From Acinetobacter sp. MB5 (GTDB taxonomy: Bacteria; Pseudomonadota; Gammaproteobacteria; Pseudomonadales; Moraxellaceae): a DNA stretch of 58,887 bases. The translations under genes were made by a program, and so were the position numbers. The stretch is taken from positions 1-58,887 of the forward strand of contig NZ_POVU01000016.1 in NCBI RefSeq assembly GCF_003261585.1, in the 5' to 3' direction. This document shows, in pieces, positions 46,467 through 57,749 of this stretch (the first letter of the stretch is position 1; every line of letters starts with the position of its first letter). The notes under the pieces were generated by a model that did no database searches, had not been told where the DNA came from, and saw nothing but the letters and a program-made list of their open reading frames with translations.

Positions 46467-46715
46467 ATGGCGTTGCTCATTACCAAAGAATGTATTAACT
46501 GCGATATGTGCCTACCAGAGTGTCCGAATACTGCCATTTCTGAAGGTAACAAGGTCTACGAAATTGACCCTAAGCGTTGTACAGAATGTGTGGGTTTCTA
46601 TGAAGCACCAACTTGCATGGCGGTCTGCCCGATTAACTGTATTGAACCTGACCCTGCACATGTAGAAGATCAGGCACAATTAATGGACAAGTTTAAGGCA
46701 CTGAATATTGTGTAA
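46467..46715 (+). CDS. yfhL: YfhL family 4Fe-4S dicluster ferredoxin
   Basis: 82 residues with two 4Fe-4S motifs: CINCDMCLPECPN and CTECVGFYEAPTCMAVCPINC, the second with the long insertion typical of YfhL. The C-terminal helix is also conserved (DPAHVEDQAQLMDKF). Only 3 nt separate it from trhP, so it is very likely co-translated and may be the redox or cluster partner of TrhP. That link is an inference from position. Confidence 0.94.
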   Translation: MALLITKECINCDMCLPECPNTAISEGNKVYEIDPKRCTECVGFYEAPTCMAVCPINCIEPDPAHVEDQAQLMDKFKALNIV

Positions 46716-46720
46716 AATAA

Positions 46721-46753
46721 AAAAGAGCGACTACTTTGAGTCGCTCTTTTTTT
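46721..46753. terminator. bidirectional terminator (yfhL / ahpF)
   Basis: Stem AAAAGAGCGACT / AGTCGCTCTTTT with loop ACTTTG, between convergent genes. Confidence 0.92.
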
Positions 46754-46768
46754 AACTATTTAACAGAC

Positions 46769-48337
46769 TTATAGTCCTGAACGGATAATATAGTCAAATG
46801 CTGAAAGTGATGCTTTCGCGCCTTCACCTGTAGCAATGATGATTTGTTTGTATGGCACTGTGGTACAGTCACCTGCGGCAAATACACCTTTCACGTTGGT
46901 TTCATTGCGATCATTCACCACAATCTCACCACGGTTCGATAATTCAACTGCGGTATCTTTTAAGAAATCGGTATTTGGCAACAAACCAATTTGTACAAAG
47001 ATCCCTGCAAGTTCAATCACATGTTCTTCACCTGTTGCGCGGTCTTGGTATTTCAAGCCTGTCACTTGTGAACCATCACCCAACACTTCCGTCGATAACG
47101 CATTCATAATCACTGTAGTATTTGGCAAGCTGTTCAACTTGTCTTGTAGCACCTGATCAGCACGAAGTTTCGTATCAAACTCAACCAAAGTCACATGTTC
47201 CACAATGCCTGCAAGATCAATCGCAGCTTCAACGCCAGAGTTACCGCCACCAATCACTGCAACACGTTTGCCTTTGAACAATGGGCCATCGCAGTGTGGG
47301 CAGTATGCGACACCACGGGTACGGTATTCTGCTTCACCTGGTACGTTCATTTCTCTCCAACGCGCACCAGTCGATAGAATCACGGTTTTGGATTCAAGTT
47401 TTGCACCATTTTCAAGTTCAACAGCAACCAAACCATTGACGGTATATTCTGCACCTGTAATGTGTGCCACACGTTGTAAGTTCATGATGTCAACATCATA
47501 CTCACGCACATGTGCTTCCATATCGGCTGCGAATTTTGGTCCTTGGGTTTTTTGCACCGAAGTAAAGTTTTCGATGTCCATGGTATCCATCACCTGACCA
47601 CCGAAACGCTCTGCGACAATACCTGTTTTAATGCCTTTACGCGCTGCATAAATCGCAGACGTTGCACCTGCAGGCCCACCACCAATTACCAAGACATCAA
47701 ATGTATCTTTGGCATTGAGAATTGCTGCGTCTTTTTCCGCTGAGTTTTGATCTAATTTCGCCACCAATTCTTCAAGGGTCATACGACCTTGACCAATATG
47801 TTCTTGATCTTGGAACACCATTGGGACAGCCATGATTTTGCGTTCTTCAACTTCTTCTTGGAAAAAGCCGCCATCAATCATGGTTGTTGTGGTATTCGGG
47901 TTATAAATCGCAATCAAATTCAAAGCTTGCACAACATCTGGACAGTTATGGCAGCTTAGAGAAACAAATACATCAAAGTTGGCTTGTAAGTTTAAACCTT
48001 TAATTTGAGCCAATAATTCATCTGAAACTTTTGGTGCATAGCCTGAAACTTGTAACAAAGCCAAGATCAATGACGTAAACTCATGCCCCATTGGTAAACC
48101 TGCGAAGAATACGCGAGGCTGCTCACCTGCTTTGGCAATCCCAAAACTTGGGCGACGGGTGTTGTCACCATCAAAACGTGCAGTCACACGGTCAGACAAT
48201 TCAGCAATTTCAGTAACCAATTCTTTTACTTTTTCAGCTTTATCTGAATCATCAAGTGCAGCTACCAATTCAATTGGGCTTTCTAAACGTTCTAAGTATG
48301 CTTTCAATTGTGCTTTAATGTTTTGATCTAACATCAT
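46769..48337 (-). CDS. ahpF: alkyl hydroperoxide reductase subunit F
   Basis: NADH:peroxiredoxin oxidoreductase that recharges AhpC. The N-terminal thioredoxin-like double domain has its CxxC in LSCHNCPDV (about 129-132). The FAD domain has [19 protein letters not shown], the active-site disulfide is in [10 protein letters not shown], and the NADH-binding loop is [30 protein letters not shown] is the conserved FAD end. 522 aa, normal length. GGAG precedes the start. No ahpC gene adjoins it, unlike in E. coli. Confidence 0.97.
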   Translation of the reverse strand: MMLDQNIKAQLKAYLERLESPIELVAALDDSDKAEKVKELVTEIAELSDRVTARFDGDNTRRPSFGIAKAGEQPRVFFAGLPMGHEFTSLILALLQVSGYAPKVSDELLAQIKGLNLQANFDVFVSLSCHNCPDVVQALNLIAIYNPNTTTTMIDGGFFQEEVEERKIMAVPMVFQDQEHIGQGRMTLEELVAKLDQNSAEKDAAILNAKDTFDVLVIGGGPAGATSAIYAARKGIKTGIVAERFGGQVMDTMDIENFTSVQKTQGPKFAADMEAHVREYDVDIMNLQRVAHITGAEYTVNGLVAVELENGAKLESKTVILSTGARWREMNVPGEAEYRTRGVAYCPHCDGPLFKGKRVAVIGGGNSGVEAAIDLAGIVEHVTLVEFDTKLRADQVLQDKLNSLPNTTVIMNALSTEVLGDGSQVTGLKYQDRATGEEHVIELAGIFVQIGLLPNTDFLKDTAVELSNRGEIVVNDRNETNVKGVFAAGDCTTVPYKQIIIATGEGAKASLSAFDYIIRSGL

Positions 48338-48569
48338 ATTTCTCCAAACAGAGCGAATTTCTTAACTTGGGTTTATAGTAACGTAACTCGCTTGATTGTC
48401 AAAACAGTATATTTTTATCCAATCAATCGGTTTTTTAAATTAAATCTTAAATAGTTGTCGAATCCACAATGACTCGAAGGCAAAAATAAGAGGTGGATGA
48501 TCTGATGCATACTGGATTGGCATACAGGCAACATCGCCTTGTCGACCGATCACCTATTCTAGCTCGAAT

Positions 48570-48600
48570 AAAAAAGCCTCCCAAATCAGGAGGCTTTTTT
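48570..48600 (-). terminator. terminator of glyA
   Basis: Stem AAAAAAGCCTCC / GGAGGCTTTTTT with loop CAAATCA, just past the glyA stop. It could also act for rightward transcripts. Confidence 0.9.
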
Positions 48601-48618
48601 TTCAGCTAAGCAAAATAA

Positions 48619-49872
48619 TTATTTTGCATACACTGGGAATTTTGCACACACTTCTGCAACTTTTTCTTTAACCGCAGCGATAACACTTTCGTCACCTTTG
48701 CTGTCTAGAACGTCAGCGATCCAGTTTGCAAGATCACGGACTTCTGCTTCATCGAAACCACGAGTGGTTACAGCAGGTGTACCAATACGGATACCTGAAG
48801 TCACAAACGGAGAACGTGGGTCATTTGGAACAGAGTTTTTGTTCACAGTAATGTGCGCAGCACCTAACCATGCATCTGCTTCTTTACCTGTCACGTCTTG
48901 TTTGATCAACGACAACAAGAACAAGTGGTTGTCTGTACCACCAGAAACGATGTCATAACCACGAGCGATTAAAACTTCAGCCATTGCTTGAGCGTTTTTA
49001 ACCACTTGTTGTTGATATGCTTTGTATTCAGGCGCCATTGCTTCTTTGAAGCAGATTGCTTTTGCTGCAATCGCATGCATCAATGGACCACCTTGGTTAC
49101 CAGGGAATACAGCTGATTGAAGTTTTTTCTCGATTTCTTCGTTTGCTTTCGCAAGAATCAAACCAGAACGCGGACCACGAAGTGTTTTGTGAGTCGTTGT
49201 TGTAGTGACATCCGCGATTTGTACTGGGCTTGGGTAAACACCAGCAGCAACTAGACCAGCAACGTGTGCCATGTCAACAAACAAGTAAGCGCCAACTTTG
49301 TCCGCGATGTCACGGAAACGCTGCCAATCCACCACACGGCTGTATGCAGAGAAACCAGCCACGATCATACGTGGTTTGTGCTCTTCAGCTAGACGTTCAA
49401 CTTCTTCATAGTCGATTTCGCCAGTTTCAGGGTTCAAACCGTATTGAACTGCGTTATAAGTTTTACCAGAGAAGCTTACTTTTGCACCGTGAGTCAAGTG
49501 ACCACCGTGAGCCAAGCTCATACCCAATACTGTGTCGCCTGGGTTAAGTAATGCGAGGTAAACAGCAGAGTTTGCTTGAGAACCAGCATGTGGCTGTACG
49601 TTTGCGTAGTCAGCACCAAATAATTCTTTAGCACGGTCAATCGCCATTTGTTCAATGACATCAACAAATTCACAACCGCCATAGTAGCGTTTGCCTGGAT
49701 AGCCTTCCGCATATTTATTGGTTAATTTACTTCCTTGAGCTTCCATAACCGCTGGAGAACAGTAGTTTTCAGAAGCAATCAACTCGATATGAGCTTCTTG
49801 ACGCGCATCTTCAGAAGAAATTGCTTTTGCTAAATCTGGATCAAATTCAGAAATAGAGATGTTGGCAAACAT
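48619..49872 (-). CDS. glyA: serine hydroxymethyltransferase
   Basis: PLP enzyme converting serine and THF to glycine and 5,10-methylene-THF, the main one-carbon source. [34 protein letters not shown] and the PLP-lysine segment [17 protein letters not shown] are present. 417 aa, identical in size to E. coli GlyA. It links functionally with metH, fthC and serC in the same window. Single gene with its own terminator. Confidence 0.98.
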   Translation of the reverse strand: MFANISISEFDPDLAKAISSEDARQEAHIELIASENYCSPAVMEAQGSKLTNKYAEGYPGKRYYGGCEFVDVIEQMAIDRAKELFGADYANVQPHAGSQANSAVYLALLNPGDTVLGMSLAHGGHLTHGAKVSFSGKTYNAVQYGLNPETGEIDYEEVERLAEEHKPRMIVAGFSAYSRVVDWQRFRDIADKVGAYLFVDMAHVAGLVAAGVYPSPVQIADVTTTTTHKTLRGPRSGLILAKANEEIEKKLQSAVFPGNQGGPLMHAIAAKAICFKEAMAPEYKAYQQQVVKNAQAMAEVLIARGYDIVSGGTDNHLFLLSLIKQDVTGKEADAWLGAAHITVNKNSVPNDPRSPFVTSGIRIGTPAVTTRGFDEAEVRDLANWIADVLDSKGDESVIAAVKEKVAEVCAKFPVYAK

Positions 49873-50074
49873 TAGCGAGGGTCCTATTAATTAGGGCTTT
49901 TAAGCCGTGCTAAAATCGAAGCTTATTCTAACACGAAGTTTGAAGTTTTTCGGTATGAAGTTTACGCAGCTTGCAATAAAAATTACTCAATCTCAGCAGG
50001 TGCTTTAAACGACTTGAACTTGCCCATAAAATCTTGGAACATAATAAGGTTTAGATTTTTAAAATAATTTTAAT

Positions 50075-50521
50075 ATGTTGCTTATCATTGTCTTTATTTT
50101 AGGTGTTTGCTTAGGCTATTACATTCGTGGTCAGAAACAAAACTCATCTTCGGAAAAGACGTCACATCGTGATAAACCCTCATTAAATCATACGCAGCGA
50201 TTATATTCTAAAAGTCAGCATTATTCTGATAGTGACCGCATTCGTGACCTCAATCAACTTTCAACGCATCAGGCCGCATTTTTACGCTTACTCAAACAAA
50301 CCTTTTTCAATTATGAGGTCTCGATTAAAAATCAGCGCTTTTTTATTTTGGATCAGGACAAAATGCCGATTGCCATTTTTGAATATCGAGATGGAAATCA
50401 AAGCTTCAAAGCAGTTGATCATGAAGATGGCATTCCTGTACATATTTATAAGGCACTGATCTCAAGTGATGCTCTACAACAAGATTTGGATGCCATTTTA
50501 CAGCGTCAGAAAGCCCGTTAA
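50075..50521 (+). CDS. membrane-anchored hypothetical protein, 148 aa
   Basis: One N-terminal helix (MLLIIVFILGVCLGYYI) is followed by a polar linker and a C-terminal domain (about 60-148: FLRLLKQTFFNYEVSIKNQRFFILDQDKMPIAIFEYRDGN). The domain resembles, loosely, DUF2726-type nuclease-fold domains (a strand-rich core with D...E pattern), but this is uncertain. It is followed by exoX 54 nt downstream on the same strand. Confidence 0.7.
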   Translation: MLLIIVFILGVCLGYYIRGQKQNSSSEKTSHRDKPSLNHTQRLYSKSQHYSDSDRIRDLNQLSTHQAAFLRLLKQTFFNYEVSIKNQRFFILDQDKMPIAIFEYRDGNQSFKAVDHEDGIPVHIYKALISSDALQQDLDAILQRQKAR

Positions 50522-50575
50522 TTTGTAGTTCATGCTGAGCAATGTTACATTGCAAAAAAACTTGATATACCCACT

Positions 50576-51265
50576 ATGCAAACGATTATTCTCGATACAG
50601 AAACCCATACACTCAATGGCTTACCGATTGAAATCGCCTATGCGCCGATTGAAATTCAGCAAGGTAAACTCAGTCTAGATAAAACTCAAATTTTCGATCA
50701 ACTCTACGCCGTTGGTGAACCAATTTCGTATGCTTCAATGGCTGTCCATCATATTTTAGAATCCGATATTGCAGATCAGCCGAGCTATACCACTTTTCAA
50801 CTACCAAATGAAACAACCTATATTATCGGACATAACATCGATTATGACGTACAAGCCATTGCCCGTTGTGGTATCGATGTTTCTCACTTAAAACCGATTT
50901 GTACACTGGCACTGGCGCGCCAAGTCTGGCCAAATGCTGAAGCACACAATATTTCAGCGCTAATTTATCAGATTAGCCGTGGCAGTGAAAAAGCGCGTGA
51001 ACTACTGAAAGGTGCACACCGCGCTGATGCCGATATTATTTTAACGGCGAATATTTTGATGCATATTATTGCTCATTTAGGTATTCAGACGGTTGAAGAA
51101 CTCTATACTGCTTCTGAAGATGCACGTATTCCTAAAATGATTAACTTTGGCAAACATAAAGGTACAGCCATTAAAGACTTACCTGCGGACTATGCCAACT
51201 GGTTACTTAAACAAGATGAGCTTGATCCCTATTTGCGTACAGCGCTTGAAAATGCAGGGTTTTAA
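50576..51265 (+). CDS. exoX: exodeoxyribonuclease X-like 3'-5' exonuclease
   Basis: DEDDh exonuclease of the DnaQ superfamily: Exo I IILDTETHTLNG, Exo II YIIGHNIDYDVQAI, and Exo III GAHRADADIILTA with the catalytic His and Asp. The C-terminal part has MINFGKHKGTAIKDLPADYANWLLKQ, the short domain also found at the end of E. coli ExoX (220 aa; here 229). In E. coli it works in mismatch repair and DNA repair. Its stop overlaps the stop of the convergent acyltransferase gene by 4 nt. Confidence 0.9.
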   Translation: MQTIILDTETHTLNGLPIEIAYAPIEIQQGKLSLDKTQIFDQLYAVGEPISYASMAVHHILESDIADQPSYTTFQLPNETTYIIGHNIDYDVQAIARCGIDVSHLKPICTLALARQVWPNAEAHNISALIYQISRGSEKARELLKGAHRADADIILTANILMHIIAHLGIQTVEELYTASEDARIPKMINFGKHKGTAIKDLPADYANWLLKQDELDPYLRTALENAGF

Positions 51266-52245
51266 TCTGTTGTTTTTCCAAATCTAAGCTTTGTAAAGAA
51301 CAATAGAAAAACCTGTGAAATCTTCTGTATGCTCTGATTAAAGATCGGCAGCATACAGATGCTACAAATCAGCATGCTTCCAAACAATGCAATGCCTAAT
51401 TTAGCCAAAGGGCTCTCTGATAGATGCAACACATGGCTCAACCACAGTAAAATTAATCCATGCCACAAATAAATCGCCAGACTGTTTTGTCCTAATTTTT
51501 CAAAAAATTGCGGGAGCCTTTGAATCAAGACATACATCGACAATAAAGAAAGTAACGACAACCCTAAATAACCAGATCGCTGCAACATTCCCTGTAAAGG
51601 CGCAACATGCATCTGCTGATAACTGAAACTGCCATATAACCAGTATGATTTCAGCGGTAGGTATTGAATAAAGATAACTATTGCAATCAATAATCCAGAT
51701 ACCCAAACAATTGCATAAGGCAGTTGTTTAAGTTGCGTGAATATACGCTGTCCATATATATGCCCCAACATAAAAAAAGGCAAAAAGTTAAAGATTCGAC
51801 CAATTGACAATATATAGTTATTGATGGGCGATAGACCAATGAACAAAGATAATAGAAAACTCAATAACACAGGATAAGCCGTTATCTTAAGTAACCGTGT
51901 CAATATCACCCAAGCCAACATTGCCCATAAATACCACAGTAACCAGTAAGGCTGCCACAACCATTTGGAACTCAAATACCCACCATAATAATGATCAAGC
52001 AACACATACAAGAGTTGAAACGGAATCAGCAAAGAAAGGAAATATTGGATTTTTTTCGAGATTTTTTGATCTTTAAACAGATAACCCGAGATAAAAATAA
52101 AAGCAGGCATATGCACAAGATAAATGCTTTGCAAAAGCATTTTTCCAAGTTCATTCTGCCATCCGAGAAAGCGTTCTAGAAAATGCCCAAAGACCACTAA
52201 AAAAATCAGTAATCCTTTATAAATATCAATACTTTGATCACGCAT
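51262..52245 (-). CDS. acyltransferase family 3 membrane protein
   Basis: 327 residues with about ten transmembrane helices. It begins MRDQSIDIYKGLLIFLVVFGHFLERF, the conserved helix-1 motif with the functional His of the OafA/WecH/NodX family. HMPAFIFISGYLF and a C-terminal HGLILLWLSHVL are also typical. Such enzymes O-acetylate or succinylate surface sugars; the substrate here is unknown. No polysaccharide genes are adjacent. Confidence 0.88.
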   Translation of the reverse strand: MRDQSIDIYKGLLIFLVVFGHFLERFLGWQNELGKMLLQSIYLVHMPAFIFISGYLFKDQKISKKIQYFLSLLIPFQLLYVLLDHYYGGYLSSKWLWQPYWLLWYLWAMLAWVILTRLLKITAYPVLLSFLLSLFIGLSPINNYILSIGRIFNFLPFFMLGHIYGQRIFTQLKQLPYAIVWVSGLLIAIVIFIQYLPLKSYWLYGSFSYQQMHVAPLQGMLQRSGYLGLSLLSLLSMYVLIQRLPQFFEKLGQNSLAIYLWHGLILLWLSHVLHLSESPLAKLGIALFGSMLICSICMLPIFNQSIQKISQVFLLFFTKLRFGKTTD

Positions 52246-52407
52246 ACATACTTTTAACTATAATGACAAAAGTGATAAACTGGAAATTACCTATAAAACC
52301 CTACATTAATTATTGATTTTTTCTTCCATAAAGAATGAGGCGTTTCTTTCACTAAAATTAACTAAATGTTAAATTAATTTCATAATAATCATTCAAAAGT
52401 AAAACAC

Positions 52408-53493
52408 ATGTCCTATATTACACCCGATGAAGCGACATTAAAGGCTCGTAGCCAGAAATTTGTTCGACGCATTTTTATCATGCGTCAACTCGGTACGACC
52501 TTATGCTTTATAGCGATTGCTTCTGTCATGTGGGATATGCATTACAATTTATTTTATTTTGCCCTTCTTGCAGTGAATGCTTTTGTTTGGCCTACAGTTG
52601 CCTGTTTGTTTAACACACAATCTCATGACCCTGTGAAAACTGGACATAATAGTCTCATCGTTGATTGTGCATTGGGTGGTATCTGGATTGCAGTCATGGG
52701 ACTCAGCCCAATTCCATCACTCATCATTTTTGCAGTTCTAATTGCTGACCGCTACGCTGTAGGTGGTTGGGAACTACTTAAACCAGCTTTGGCTACGTTA
52801 TTTCTGGCGTTATTTATTACATGGAGTTTATTGGGTTATCCCCTCCATCTCACGTTCAATCAACAAATTGTGTGGATGAGTCTCCCACTTGCAACCATTT
52901 ACATGATTAGCCTGAGTATTGTTTTACGAGATTTATCTGTACGATTAAGCAAACGCAATCGTGAGTTTGAACGAATCGCGATGATGGATCCCCGATTACA
53001 TATTCCTAATCGGCGCTTATTTGAAAAACGCCTTGCCAGTACATTTATTCAGACTCAGCGAGATCATCACTTCGCCTATGTCATGCTCCTCGATGTCGAT
53101 CATTTTAAAGAGATTAATGATAACTATGGACATGAAATTGGAGATTATATTCTTCTCGAAATTTCCAATATTCTCAGGCAAACTTTGTCAACGCACGATA
53201 TTCCTGCTCGCTTTGGGGGTGATGAACTGGCCGTCATTGCCATTCATTATAAAGAAGAAGATGTCTTAGAGTTAGCCAAACTAATTGTAGAAAAAGTTAA
53301 AGCACTCCGTCTCACCAATCATCATCTTTGCCGTGTCAGTATCAGTGTGGGAATTGCCTCTGTTAAAGATGCATATTCCACTACAGACTGGTTACGAAAA
53401 GCTGATCAGGCGTTATATCAAGTTAAAAATTCTGGTCGTGATAATTTTTCTCTCTATCAAGACCCCAAAAGGCTCCCATCTAAGCAACAATAA
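52408..53493 (+). CDS. diguanylate cyclase with MASE2-like membrane domain
   Basis: 361 residues. The N-terminal membrane part (about 25-175, five to six helices; HNSLIVDCALGGIWIAVMG) resembles the MASE2 sensor of DgcC (AdrA). The GGDEF domain (about 195-355) has DVDHFKEINDNYGHEIGD for metal and GTP. The active-site loop is RFGGDELAV, with Leu in place of Phe. The residues five before it are STHD, not RxxD, so no product-inhibition site is present. It makes c-di-GMP if active, and is a possible partner for PNAG control. Confidence 0.9.
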   Translation: MSYITPDEATLKARSQKFVRRIFIMRQLGTTLCFIAIASVMWDMHYNLFYFALLAVNAFVWPTVACLFNTQSHDPVKTGHNSLIVDCALGGIWIAVMGLSPIPSLIIFAVLIADRYAVGGWELLKPALATLFLALFITWSLLGYPLHLTFNQQIVWMSLPLATIYMISLSIVLRDLSVRLSKRNREFERIAMMDPRLHIPNRRLFEKRLASTFIQTQRDHHFAYVMLLDVDHFKEINDNYGHEIGDYILLEISNILRQTLSTHDIPARFGGDELAVIAIHYKEEDVLELAKLIVEKVKALRLTNHHLCRVSISVGIASVKDAYSTTDWLRKADQALYQVKNSGRDNFSLYQDPKRLPSKQQ

Positions 53494-53520
53494 AAAACCC
53501 TTCACGAAGAAGGGTTTTTT
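53492..53520. terminator. bidirectional terminator
   Basis: Stem AAAAAACCCTTC / GAAGGGTTTTTT with loop ACGAA, between the convergent cyclase and ilvD genes. Confidence 0.9.
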
Positions 53521-53538
53521 ATAAATGCCGTATGTAAA

Positions 53539-55368
53539 TTAAACAACGCGAACCGCACCTTTTGCAGCACTCGTTGTATGCTTCGCATAAACTTTCAATG
53601 CCTTAGACACTTTGCGTTTACGTTCTTCTTTTGGATGCCAGCCTTTTGCTTCCTGAACAGTATGACGATGAGCAAGTGTTGCATCATCAACGTCCAAATG
53701 AATGGTACGGTTTGGAATATCAATTTGAATGGTATCGCCATCTTCAACCAAACCAATTGCACCGCCTTCAGCAGCTTCTGGGGAAATATGGCCGATTGAC
53801 AAGCCTGAAGAACCACCAGAGAAACGGCCATCGGTAATCAAAGCACAGTCTTTACCTAGACCTTTTGATTTCAGGTAGCTGGTTGGGTACAACATTTCTT
53901 GCATACCAGGGCCACCACGTGGACCTTCGTAGCGAATCACAACCACGTCACCCGCCTTAATACTGCCATTTAAAATTGCTTCAACAGCTGAATCTTGACT
54001 TTCAAATACACGTGCTGTACCTGTGAATTTCAAGATTGACTCATCTACACCTGCGGTTTTCACAATACAACCATCGAGTGCGATATTGCCGTAAAGCACT
54101 GCCAAACCACCATCTTTAGAGAAAGCATGTTCTGCATTACGAATCACACCCGTTTCACGGTTACCATCTAAAGTTGAGTAATAACGGTTTTGTGAGAATG
54201 CAACCTGTGTTGGTACGCCACCCGGAGATGAACGGAAAAACTCATACACTTCGGTGTTTTCAGTGCGGATGATATCCCACTTGTCCAATGCATCTTTCAT
54301 GGTTGGTTCATGGACAGTACTGACTGAAGTCACCAATAAACCAGCACGATCAAGCTCACCTAAAATTGACATGATGCCGCCTGCACGGTGTACATCTTCC
54401 ATGTGAACATCTTGCTTGGCTGGGGCAACTTTACAAAGTACAGGTACTTTACGTGAAAGACGATCAATATCATCCATTGTAAAGTCAACTTCTGCTTCAT
54501 TTGCAGCAGCCAACAAGTGCAATACGGTATTGGTTGAACCACCCATTGCAATATCCAACGTCATGGCATTTTCAAATGCTGATTTGGTTGCAATTGAGCG
54601 TGGCAAAATGCTGTAGTCATCTTGTTCATAATGGCGTTTTGCCAATTCAACAATTAACTGCCCTGCACGTTCAAATAATTTTTTACGGTTAGCATGCGTT
54701 GCAACAATCGAACCATTCCCTGGTAAAGACAAGCCTAAAGCTTCTGTTAAGCAGTTCATTGAGTTTGCAGTGAACATCCCTGAACATGAGCCACAAGTTG
54801 GACATGCAGAACGTTCAAATGCCTGAACTTCTTCATCCGTATAGCTATCATCTGCTGCAACGATCATGGCATCGACAAGGTCAATCGCTTTTTCATTACC
54901 ACGGAATTTAACCTTACCCGCTTCCATTGGGCCACCAGACACAAACACGACTGGAATGTTCAAGCGCATAGAAGCCATGAGCATTCCCGGTGTGATTTTG
55001 TCACAGTTTGAAATACACACCATCGCGTCTGCACAGTGTGCATTGACCATATATTCAACTGAGTCAGCAATCAGATCACGTGATGGAAGTGAATACAGCA
55101 TACCATCATGACCCATTGCAATCCCATCATCGACCGCGATGGTATTGAATTCTTTAGCCACACCACCTGCTGCCTGAATTTGTTCAGCAACCAGTTGACC
55201 TAAATCTTTCAGATGCACATGACCTGGTACAAATTGGGTGAATGAGTTGACCACCGCAATAATTGGTTTTCCAAAATCTTCATCTTTCATTCCGGTTGCA
55301 CGCCATAAACCGCGTGCGCCAGCCATATTTCTTCCATGTGTCGATGTTTTTGAACGATAGTCAGGCAT
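53539..55368 (-). CDS. ilvD: dihydroxy-acid dehydratase
   Basis: Fe-S enzyme of branched-chain amino acid synthesis. It begins [27 protein letters not shown]. Cluster cysteines lie in [13 protein letters not shown] and [43 protein letters not shown] near the C-terminus is conserved. 609 aa (E. coli 616). The frame extends to a TTG at 55380, but the ATG at 55368 starts the family N-terminus. Single gene convergent with the cyclase gene. Confidence 0.97.
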   Translation of the reverse strand: MPDYRSKTSTHGRNMAGARGLWRATGMKDEDFGKPIIAVVNSFTQFVPGHVHLKDLGQLVAEQIQAAGGVAKEFNTIAVDDGIAMGHDGMLYSLPSRDLIADSVEYMVNAHCADAMVCISNCDKITPGMLMASMRLNIPVVFVSGGPMEAGKVKFRGNEKAIDLVDAMIVAADDSYTDEEVQAFERSACPTCGSCSGMFTANSMNCLTEALGLSLPGNGSIVATHANRKKLFERAGQLIVELAKRHYEQDDYSILPRSIATKSAFENAMTLDIAMGGSTNTVLHLLAAANEAEVDFTMDDIDRLSRKVPVLCKVAPAKQDVHMEDVHRAGGIMSILGELDRAGLLVTSVSTVHEPTMKDALDKWDIIRTENTEVYEFFRSSPGGVPTQVAFSQNRYYSTLDGNRETGVIRNAEHAFSKDGGLAVLYGNIALDGCIVKTAGVDESILKFTGTARVFESQDSAVEAILNGSIKAGDVVVIRYEGPRGGPGMQEMLYPTSYLKSKGLGKDCALITDGRFSGGSSGLSIGHISPEAAEGGAIGLVEDGDTIQIDIPNRTIHLDVDDATLAHRHTVQEAKGWHPKEERKRKVSKALKVYAKHTTSAAKGAVRVV

Positions 55369-55980
55369 GTTTGTTTCCAATGAGGTTGTGCTTGAAATGA
55401 ATTTCAGGATTCACTCTGGCGAAAGAATACTCATCTATAGAGTACTTGATCAGTAAAACAACTGATACATCATACTATAGAGTTCGCCACTTACAGGCAA
55501 TTTTGATGATGCTGATATTTATACACCGAATTGAGGAAAAATTTTTATCGAAATTAACTGAATTATCGTAAATTTTATGAAAATAAAATTAAAAAAATAG
55601 ATGATTTCTGAAAAATAAAAGCAAGACTTCTATGAATTGAGAAAATTATCAGCAAGAAAGCTCAGATAAATGATTTTTCTAAGCGCAAGAATTTGACTCT
55701 GATAGTGTGCATATCAAGATTCAAATCCGCCTCTCAATTTCACAAAAAACAATTAATTAAAATATAAATTGTTATTTACAGTTTTAAATAATATCACTAA
55801 ATATAGGATGTTCTATCCAAGATGGATCACAACTAAATGCTTTTTATTTTATGTGGTCTGATTGAAAAAAGTAATAAACCATCATATGTATGAGAATAAT
55901 AATTAAGCTTTAAATATTCAATAAATCTACAATTTCCACATTAATAAGAAAATCTTATCAAATCTATAAAATTCAAACCA
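55369..55980. other. AT-rich intergenic region
   Basis: About 610 nt between ilvD and the second cyclase gene. I see no credible ORF, tRNA or hairpin terminator. It contains the ilvD promoter on its left side. Confidence 0.4.
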
Positions 55981-57678
55981 TTAGACTGCGATACGATTTC
56001 GACCTTGATTTTTTGCGATGTATAAACATTTATCAGCGCGTTTGAATAACATTTCTAGGGTATCCCCATCTTCTAGCATTGAGACTCCAAAGCTTGCTGT
56101 AATTGAGATGGTTTTTCCATCATGAATCAGTGGAGTTTGCTCAATAATTTTTCTTAAATGTTCTGAAACAACTAAAGCCTGATTGATATTTTGTTTTGGT
56201 AATAATATAGCAATTTCTTCACCTCCCCATCGCGCAAGAATATCACTTTCTCGGATATTGTTTTTTAATAACTTCGCTATATGAGAAAGCACAAGATCAC
56301 CAACATAATGCCCATAGGTATCATTAATCATTTTAAAGCGATCAATATCTATCATAATTAAACAGACAGGTATTGTATCATGATTTGCTTTCTGTATTAA
56401 GGGTTCTCCAAATTCTAAAAATGAACGCCGATTAAATAAATTCGTTAAAGGGTCATATGAAGAAAGATATTGGGTTCTAATACGTACTGCTTCAACTGCT
56501 CTTAAACGAATTGTAACAATAATAGCCAGTATAATCGCTTCTAAAACCACACCAAATACAGCACCATTATAAGTGTAATAATTATATGGAATTACTCCCC
56601 AAACAGATAATGTTGTTGCTAACAAACCAAGCATACTACTTAAAACTGCAATCAGAAAATAACGTGCATCTTCTACTTTACGAAAGCTAATAATGCCACT
56701 AAAAATCATCAATAATGTAGAAAAAAATATAAAACTAAATGCCAGATGTGTTGCAAGCATATGATTATTGAAAATAATAAAAGAAGTCATCCCAACAAGA
56801 CCACTAACACAAAAAACCACGATTACATAATAAAAATTTGGAGAGTATTTTTTAGCTGAAAGAAAATTGGAAACAAAAACAAGGCCTGTAATGCCATGCA
56901 AAACCATAAATATTAATGTGTTATAAGTTTCAATAAATACAGAATTAGGATAAAGCCAAGCAAAGCCAAAACCATTGTATGATATATTTACAATAATGAA
57001 GCAGCTAATATAAAGGCAATAATATAGTGCGTATTGTTTTTTTAGCGTAAGATACAGAACGAGGTTAAATCCAATTAAAGCCAAAAGAATCCCATAAATT
57101 AGCCCAGATGCGAAATGTAACTGTGCATTATACGAACGCTCTTTTGGGACAGTAAATAACTCTAAGGGTAAAGTCATCGGATCCAAAGATTGTGCTTTAA
57201 TATAAATTGTAGTGTTTCCTGGTGGAATATCGAGGGTAAATATATATCCAATCCCTGGAATAAGATAATCATCAGCAACATTTGAATCACCAGAATGCCA
57301 GTGTGTTATATCATGGTTTTTATCTTCAAAGTAGATATCCAGTTGGTCAACCCATGTCTTTCCTGCGATTAAACGATGAATGATTGTTTTTTTAGTTGGA
57401 TTAGTTATGGATAGGCGTACCCATGAAATCTTATTGCTAATGCCTAGAGATAATTGCTGATGATTTGTATGGATTGTCTTTCCATGCTGAAAATAACTTT
57501 TGACCTGATCTAAAGACAAGGATTCAGTTTCAGGTGTTTGAAAATATTGAATATTCGATATGAATGCAGCATTTAGATTATGATGAGAATAAGGTGCTGC
57601 CATTAGTCGATGACTAGTAAAAATCATGACTATAAACAGAAAAACATAACGAAATACTACAAGTTTAGATCCTTGCAC
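55981..57678 (-). CDS. 7TMR-DISM receptor-type diguanylate cyclase
   Basis: 565 residues. Signal peptide (cleavage near LMAA, about 28). Extracytoplasmic DISM domain (about 35-185; WVRLSITNPTKKTIIHRL, IPPGNTTIYIKAQS) that may bind a small carbohydrate. Seven transmembrane helices (about 190-400). GGDEF domain: MIDIDRFKMINDTYGHYVGD, with active loop RWGGEEIAI. RESD lies five residues before GGEEI, so this enzyme keeps the product-inhibition site, unlike the one at 52408. Cognate ligand unknown. Confidence 0.93.
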   Translation of the reverse strand: MQGSKLVVFRYVFLFIVMIFTSHRLMAAPYSHHNLNAAFISNIQYFQTPETESLSLDQVKSYFQHGKTIHTNHQQLSLGISNKISWVRLSITNPTKKTIIHRLIAGKTWVDQLDIYFEDKNHDITHWHSGDSNVADDYLIPGIGYIFTLDIPPGNTTIYIKAQSLDPMTLPLELFTVPKERSYNAQLHFASGLIYGILLALIGFNLVLYLTLKKQYALYYCLYISCFIIVNISYNGFGFAWLYPNSVFIETYNTLIFMVLHGITGLVFVSNFLSAKKYSPNFYYVIVVFCVSGLVGMTSFIIFNNHMLATHLAFSFIFFSTLLMIFSGIISFRKVEDARYFLIAVLSSMLGLLATTLSVWGVIPYNYYTYNGAVFGVVLEAIILAIIVTIRLRAVEAVRIRTQYLSSYDPLTNLFNRRSFLEFGEPLIQKANHDTIPVCLIMIDIDRFKMINDTYGHYVGDLVLSHIAKLLKNNIRESDILARWGGEEIAILLPKQNINQALVVSEHLRKIIEQTPLIHDGKTISITASFGVSMLEDGDTLEMLFKRADKCLYIAKNQGRNRIAV

Positions 57679-57749
57679 ATTCTCACCACTTTCGAGTTAA
57701 TGCAATTAAATATCAACTGCATCTATGGATATTATTTTTTAAAAAGTAA

